A DNA stretch of 64,000 nucleotides from Streptomyces sp. ISL-94. Lineage in GTDB: Bacteria > Actinomycetota > Actinomycetes > Streptomycetales > Streptomycetaceae. This document shows positions 60,080 through 64,000 of the stretch, in pieces. Location of the stretch: contig NZ_JAGGOZ010000013.1 of the NCBI RefSeq assembly GCF_018614075.1, positions 116,523 through 180,522 on the forward strand, given 5' to 3'. The notes under the pieces were generated by a model. It saw only the letters and a list, made by a program, of their open reading frames with translations, ran no database searches and was not told the DNA's origin. Within the stretch, counting starts at the first letter, position 1. Each line of letters begins with the position of its first letter. Both the position numbers and the translations under genes were made by a program.

Positions 60080-61125
60080 GCCAGGGCCTCCCGAAGTCGC
60101 CGCGCGGCCGCCTCGGGGGCCACGTCGTTGATGAATGCTTCCGTCCCGGATTCCGTCCCGGCGAGGAACTTCAGCTTGTCCGGGGTCCGGCGGACCGTGA
60201 ACAGTTCCAGGTGCAGGGCCAGTTCCGCGCCCTGGGTACGGGGCGCCTGGTGCCAGGCAGAAATGTACGGCGCGGGAGCCGCCTGCCCCGGCTGCCCCGG
60301 CAGGGGGAAGAGCCGGTCGAACCGGCGCAGCAGGTCCAGGTAGATGCCCGGGAACTCGGCCCGCTCCGCCTCGGTGAGGCAGGTCAGGTCGGGGACGCGG
60401 CGGTGCGGGTAGAGGTGGACCTCGTACGGCCAGCGGGCGGCGTAGGGAACGAAGGCGGTCCAGTGCTCGCCGGCCGTCACCACCCGCTCGGTAGCGGCGC
60501 GGGCGCCTGCCAGCAGGTCCTCGAAGAGGTTGCGTCCGGTGGCGGCGCGGTGGGCGGCCGCGGCGGCCGCCATCTTGGCGGTGCGCGGCGTGACGAAGGG
60601 GAAGGCGTAGATCTGGCCGTGCGGGTGGGCGAGCGTCACCCCGATTTCGGCCCCGCGGTTCTCGAAGCAGTACACCTGCTCCACGCCCGCCGGCGCGGAG
60701 AGCTCGGCGGTGCGGTCGGTCCACGCGTCCAGGACCAGGCGGGCGGCGGCCGGGGTGAGGTCGGCGAACCGGGCCTCGTGCTCCGGGGTGAAGCACACGA
60801 CCTCGCAGCGTCCGGCCTCGCCCGCGAGGGAGGGGAAGCGGTTCTCGAAGACCGCCACCTCGTAGTCGGCGGCGGGGATTTCACTCAGCCGGCCGTCCCG
60901 GGAGGGGCAGAGGGGGCACTCACCGGCGGGCGGGTGGTAGGTGCGGCCCTGCCGGTGGGAGGCGATCGTGATCCAGTCACCGGTCGCCTCGTCCCGCCGC
61001 AGTTCCGGCCGGCTGTGCACGCGGTCGAGCGGGCGCAGGTCCGGCGCATCGCGTACGGCGCCTTCGCCGGAGTCGAAGTAGATCAGTTCGCGGCCGTCCG
61101 CGAGTTTCGCGAGGGTCTTCTTCAC
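60076..61125 (-). CDS. galT: Galactose-1-phosphate uridylyltransferase
   Basis: About 349 residues from GTG at 61125 (VKKTLAKLADGRELIYFDSG). The active-site HPH triad is in LAHPHGQIYAFPF and the zinc site in GECPLCPSRDG; the C-terminal part has VHLYPHRRVPDLTCLT and ALHLELFTVRRTPDKLKFLA. Reaction: UDP-glucose plus galactose-1-phosphate to UDP-galactose plus glucose-1-phosphate. The frame remains open to an ATG at 61185 or the ATG pair at 61152 and 61155, but those would swallow the operator-like repeats at 61137-61152, so GTG 61125 is preferred. First gene of galTK, divergent from the DeoR regulator. Confidence 0.92.
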
Positions 61126-61136
61126 CCGCCAAGAAT

Positions 61137-61152
61137 AAACATTTTCAAACAT
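61137..61152. promoter_or_regulatory. DeoR-type direct repeat operator candidate
   Basis: AAACATTTTCAAACAT contains two AAACAT words 10 bp apart (on the other strand ATGTTTGAAAATGTTT). This low-GC spot in the 128-bp divergent gap between galT and the DeoR gene is the type of direct repeat DeoR-family proteins bind. Inferred operator. Confidence 0.55.
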
Positions 61153-61253
61153 CATCCACCAGGGCCCGGGGCAAGTTTTCCTCAAACCCCAACAACACTG
61201 CCGTGCTACCTTGCGACCTCCTGACCGAATCCGCCGACCCCTGGGAGTGACCC

Positions 61254-62120
61254 GTGGCCGAGCAGGCTGCCCAACTTGCCCACCAGCGACGCGCGCTCAT
61301 CCTGGACGCGGTCCGGCGCGACGGCGCGGTACGGGTGGCGGACCTGGTCGGCCGGCTCGGTGTCTCGGACATGACCATCCGCCGGGACCTGGACGCCCTC
61401 GCCCGGCGCGGCCTCGTGGAGAAGGTCTACGGCGGGGCCGTTGTTCCGGCCGGGGCCAGCGGGCACGAGCCCGGATTCGACGCCAAGGCCGATCTGGAGG
61501 GCGACGCCAAGGCCGCCATCGCGGACACGGCCGCCGCGCTGGTGGAACCGGGCAGCGTGGTCGCGGTCTCGGGCGGCACCACCGCGCACGCGGTCGCCGC
61601 CCGGCTGCTCGACGTCCCGCGGCTCACGATCGTCACCAACTCCCTTCCGGTGGCGGAGCTGGTACGGGCTGCTGCCGGCCGCGACGGCGGGGCCGGGGCC
61701 GGGGCCCCCACGCTGCTGCTCACCGGCGGCTCCCCCACCCCCTCGGCCGCGCTGGTCGGCCCGCTCGCCGACCTGGTGATCGGTTCCCTCCACGTGGACC
61801 TGCTCGTCCTCGGCGCACACGGAGTGGCGGAAGGCGCCGGGCTGACCACCCCCAACCTCATGGAGGCCCAGACCAACCGGGCCCTGGTCGCCTCGGCACG
61901 GCGGGTGGCCGTCGTGGCCGACCACAGCAAGTGGGGGGTGGTCGGGCTCAGCGGTTTCGCCGCGCTCGACCAGGCCGACTGGTTCGTGACCGACGCGGGC
62001 ATGCCCGCCGCCGCCCGCGCCGTCCTCGCGGAGTCGGTCGGCGAACTCCTCGTCGCGGGCGAAGAACCGGGCGAAGAACCGGGCGAAGAGCCGGGCCACG
62101 CTCCGGACCGGGAGCACTGA
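61254..62120 (+). CDS. DeoR/GlpR-family transcriptional repressor of the gal genes
   Basis: A 288-residue regulator. The DeoR helix-turn-helix is at about 10-60 (RRALILDAVRRDGAVRVADL, VSDMTIRRDLDALARRGLVE, KVYGGAV); the DeoRC sugar-phosphate domain follows (GSVVAVSGGTTAHAVAARLL, LTIVTNSLPVAEL, LTGGSPTPSAALVGPLA, ADHSKWGVVGLSGF). GTG at 61254 follows TGGGAG. Divergent from galTK, so probably its repressor, released by a galactose-derived phosphate. The C-terminus carries three EEPG repeats encoded by a 12-bp tandem repeat. Confidence 0.93.
   Translation: MAEQAAQLAHQRRALILDAVRRDGAVRVADLVGRLGVSDMTIRRDLDALARRGLVEKVYGGAVVPAGASGHEPGFDAKADLEGDAKAAIADTAAALVEPGSVVAVSGGTTAHAVAARLLDVPRLTIVTNSLPVAELVRAAAGRDGGAGAGAPTLLLTGGSPTPSAALVGPLADLVIGSLHVDLLVLGAHGVAEGAGLTTPNLMEAQTNRALVASARRVAVVADHSKWGVVGLSGFAALDQADWFVTDAGMPAAARAVLAESVGELLVAGEEPGEEPGEEPGHAPDREH
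62061..62096 (+). repeat. 12-bp tandem repeat, three copies, at the DeoR gene 3' end
   Basis: GAAGAACCGGGC at 62061-62072 and 62073-62084, and GAAGAGCCGGGC at 62085-62096, encode (Glu-Glu-Pro-Gly)x3. In-frame copy-number changes would be tolerated in this acidic tail. Confidence 0.9.
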
Positions 62121-62162
62121 GCGCGCGCAACCGGCCCGCCGGCGCCCGCTCGCCGACCGCCG

Positions 62163-63890
62163 TCAGCTGCCCTTGCTGCCCAGGAACCGTCGCAGCTTCG
62201 TCAGCGGCCACGTGTTGATGACGTCGTCCTTGGTCAGCCAGCCGCGCTGCGCCGTCCCCACCCCGTAGCGCATGTACGGCAGATGCGTGGTGGCATGCGC
62301 GTCGGAATTCACCGCGAACTTCACGCCGTACCGTTTCGCGCTCAGGATGTCCTCGTCGCCCAGGTCGAGCCGCTCGGGGTGTGCGTTGATCTCCAGGGCG
62401 GTCCCCGTCCGCGCGCACGCCGCGAAGACCGCGTCGAAGTCGGCGTCGATGCCCGGGCGCTTGCCGATCCGGCGGGTCGTGGGATGGCCGATGACGGCCA
62501 CGTTCGGGTTCTCGCAGGCGCGGATGAGACGGCGGGTGAGTTCCTGCCTGCTCTGGTCGAAGTGGGAGTGGATGGAGGCCACGCAGATGTCGAAGTCCGC
62601 GAGGAACTCGTCGGGCCAGTCCAGCGCGCCGTCCGGGCCGATGTTGAGTTCCGTGCCGTGCAGCAGCCGCATCCGGTGGTACGTGCCGTCCAGGGCGCGT
62701 ACGCGCTCGCGCTGGGCGAGGATCTTCTCGCTGGTCATGCGCTGCATGTACAGGTTCGGGGCGTGGTCGGTGACCGCGTAGTACGCGTAGCCGCGGGCGG
62801 CAGCGGCGGCGATCATCTCCTCCAGCGGGGCCAGCCCGTCGGTGAGGTCGGTGTGGGTGTGCAGATCGCCGCGGATGTCCTTCTCCGTCAGGAGGTCGGG
62901 GAGTTCGCCGCGCAGCCCGGCCGCGATCTCGCCGCGGTCCTCGCGCAGCGTCGGCGGTATCCAGGGCAGTCCGAGCCTGGCGTAGATCTCCTCCTCGGTC
63001 GCGGAGGTGACGGTCTCCCCGCTCTCGGTGTCGAAGAGCCCGTACTCGGAGAGCTTGAGGCCCTGGCGTACCGCGAGTGCGCGCGTGCGGATGTTGTGCG
63101 CCTTGGAGCCGGTGAAGTACTGCAGCCCGGCGCCCCAGGAGTCGGGGGGCAGCACCCGTAGGTCCACCTGGAGACCCGTGGCGGTCCGTACGGACGTCTT
63201 CTTCTCCCCCCGCGCGATGACCTCGGCCGTGGAGGGGAGGGAGGTGAGGGCCTCCATGAACGGAGCCGAGCGGCGCGCCGCCACCAGGATGTCGACGTCG
63301 CCGATGGTCTCCTTCATCCGGCGCAGGGAGCCCGCGTACGTGCAGCGGACGCATCCGGGGACGTCCGACAGCTCGGCGACGAGCTGCTCGGCGATGTCCA
63401 TGGCCGCGCCGACGAGGATCCGGCCCTCGCCGGCCTTCTGCAGCACCGCGATGCCGTGCAGGATCTTGTCCTCCGTCCGCTCGCCGAAACCCTTCAGATC
63501 GCGCAGCCGCTCCTGGTGGATGGCGTCGAGCAGCTGGTCGACGGAGGCGATGCCCAGCTCCTCGTAGAGGACCATGGCCTTGCGCGGCCCCAGTCCCGGA
63601 ATCGTGACCAGCTCGCGCACGCCGGCCGGCACGAACGTCCTGGCCTCCTCGATGACGGACATACGGCCGGTCCGCAGGTACTCGACGATCTTGTCGGCGA
63701 CCGACTTGCCGACGTGGGGGATCTCGCACAGGCCCTTGGCGCCGAGCGTCGAGACGTCCTGCGGGTAGCCCCCGACGGCACGAGCGGCCTTCTCGTAGGC
63801 GCGCGCCTTGAAGGCCTCCCCGCCCCGGATCGCGATGAGGTCCGCGTACTCCTGGAGCAGCGCCTCGACCTGGTCGTTGGCTCGGACCAT
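62163..63890 (-). CDS. polX: PolX-type DNA polymerase / PHP 3'-5' exonuclease
   Basis: A 575-residue family X polymerase. Residues 1-90 form the 8-kDa-like HhH region (EIPHVGKSVADKIVEYL, TIPGLGPRKAMVLYEELG), the palm follows with the nucleotidyltransferase block YAGSLRRMKETIGDVDILVA (GS and D-x-D) and VDLRVLPPDSWGAGLQYFTG, and the PHP domain lies about 340-575 (GDLHTHTDLTDG, AVTDHAPN, HGTELNIGPDG, SIHSHFDQ, GHPTTRRIG, NSDAHATTH) with its metal-binding His/Asp set complete. Role: gap filling and end processing in base-excision repair. ATG at 63890. Convergent with the DeoR gene. Confidence 0.95.
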   Translation of the reverse strand: MVRANDQVEALLQEYADLIAIRGGEAFKARAYEKAARAVGGYPQDVSTLGAKGLCEIPHVGKSVADKIVEYLRTGRMSVIEEARTFVPAGVRELVTIPGLGPRKAMVLYEELGIASVDQLLDAIHQERLRDLKGFGERTEDKILHGIAVLQKAGEGRILVGAAMDIAEQLVAELSDVPGCVRCTYAGSLRRMKETIGDVDILVAARRSAPFMEALTSLPSTAEVIARGEKKTSVRTATGLQVDLRVLPPDSWGAGLQYFTGSKAHNIRTRALAVRQGLKLSEYGLFDTESGETVTSATEEEIYARLGLPWIPPTLREDRGEIAAGLRGELPDLLTEKDIRGDLHTHTDLTDGLAPLEEMIAAAAARGYAYYAVTDHAPNLYMQRMTSEKILAQRERVRALDGTYHRMRLLHGTELNIGPDGALDWPDEFLADFDICVASIHSHFDQSRQELTRRLIRACENPNVAVIGHPTTRRIGKRPGIDADFDAVFAACARTGTALEINAHPERLDLGDEDILSAKRYGVKFAVNSDAHATTHLPYMRYGVGTAQRGWLTKDDVINTWPLTKLRRFLGSKGS

Positions 63891-64000
63891 GCCTCCAGGG
63901 TGCCGCGCGCGGGCCCGGCAGGCACGCCGGGCGGCTGCCTCGCGGGCCCCGCATGACCTGCGGGAAACCGCCTAGTGCTGCCGGGAAGGTTTGCCGGGGC

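Overview
The window is chromosomal DNA of a high-GC actinomycete, almost certainly Streptomyces. The evidence is strong G/C third-position bias, many GTG starts with GGAG-type ribosome sites, a WhiJ/DUF397-type regulator pair, several SpoIIE-family phosphatases, a CebR-type operator (TGGGAGCGCTCCCA), CBM2-bearing cellulases and IS701-type transposase relics. No rRNA, tRNA, CRISPR array or complete insertion sequence was found.

Bases 1-18300 look like a DNA-modification and defence island. It contains the C-terminal two thirds of a type ISP-like restriction-modification enzyme, a small winged-helix-like protein, an OGG-fold DNA glycosylase-like protein, a HATPase / XRE-DUF5753 / DUF397 regulator trio, a convergent block with a DrmMI-like adenine methylase and a DrmD-like SNF2 helicase, two Hanks-type Ser/Thr kinases reading in the same direction just upstream of the helicase, and a divergent HsdM-like N6-methylase with a DNA-recognition-like tail. 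The DISARM genes drmA, drmB and drmC are absent here. Kinase, kinase, helicase and methylase on one strand is the most system-like arrangement in the window.

Bases 19100-33300 hold two multidomain SpoIIE phosphatases flanking an orphan solute-binding lipoprotein, a secreted copper radical oxidase with a DyP-peroxidase N-terminal fragment behind it, a small secreted protein, an Rv2629/Balon-type (aeRF1-like) protein, a secreted lysyl-oxidase-like protein, and a SnoaL-like protein coupled to an NCS1 permease divergent from a PucR regulator.

Bases 35000-42100 are a plant-polysaccharide region: a pectinesterase remnant, a PL9-like pectate lyase carrying a frameshift, a GH5 and a GH6 cellulase behind a perfect CebR-type operator, a decayed LacI-family gene and a GlxA-type AraC regulator. 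A second-type gap gene follows. Bases 43260-46540 are genomic scar tissue: IS701-type relics in opposite orientation, fused ends of two xanthine dehydrogenase subunits, an intact guanine-deaminase-like gene and a broken phytase-esterase-like gene.

Bases 46600-53510 contain an amino acid permease with an unknown cytosolic protein, divergent from a three-gene FGGY kinase / GlpA-like / GlpB-like FAD operon. Bases 53900-58680 hold a nucleobase permease - amidohydrolase - TSUP operon driven by a readable sigma-70-type promoter with two abutting CCAAATCGATTTGG palindromes at its start point, followed by a convergent LacI-family gene that probably reads them. The window closes with galT-galK divergent from a DeoR regulator, and polX.
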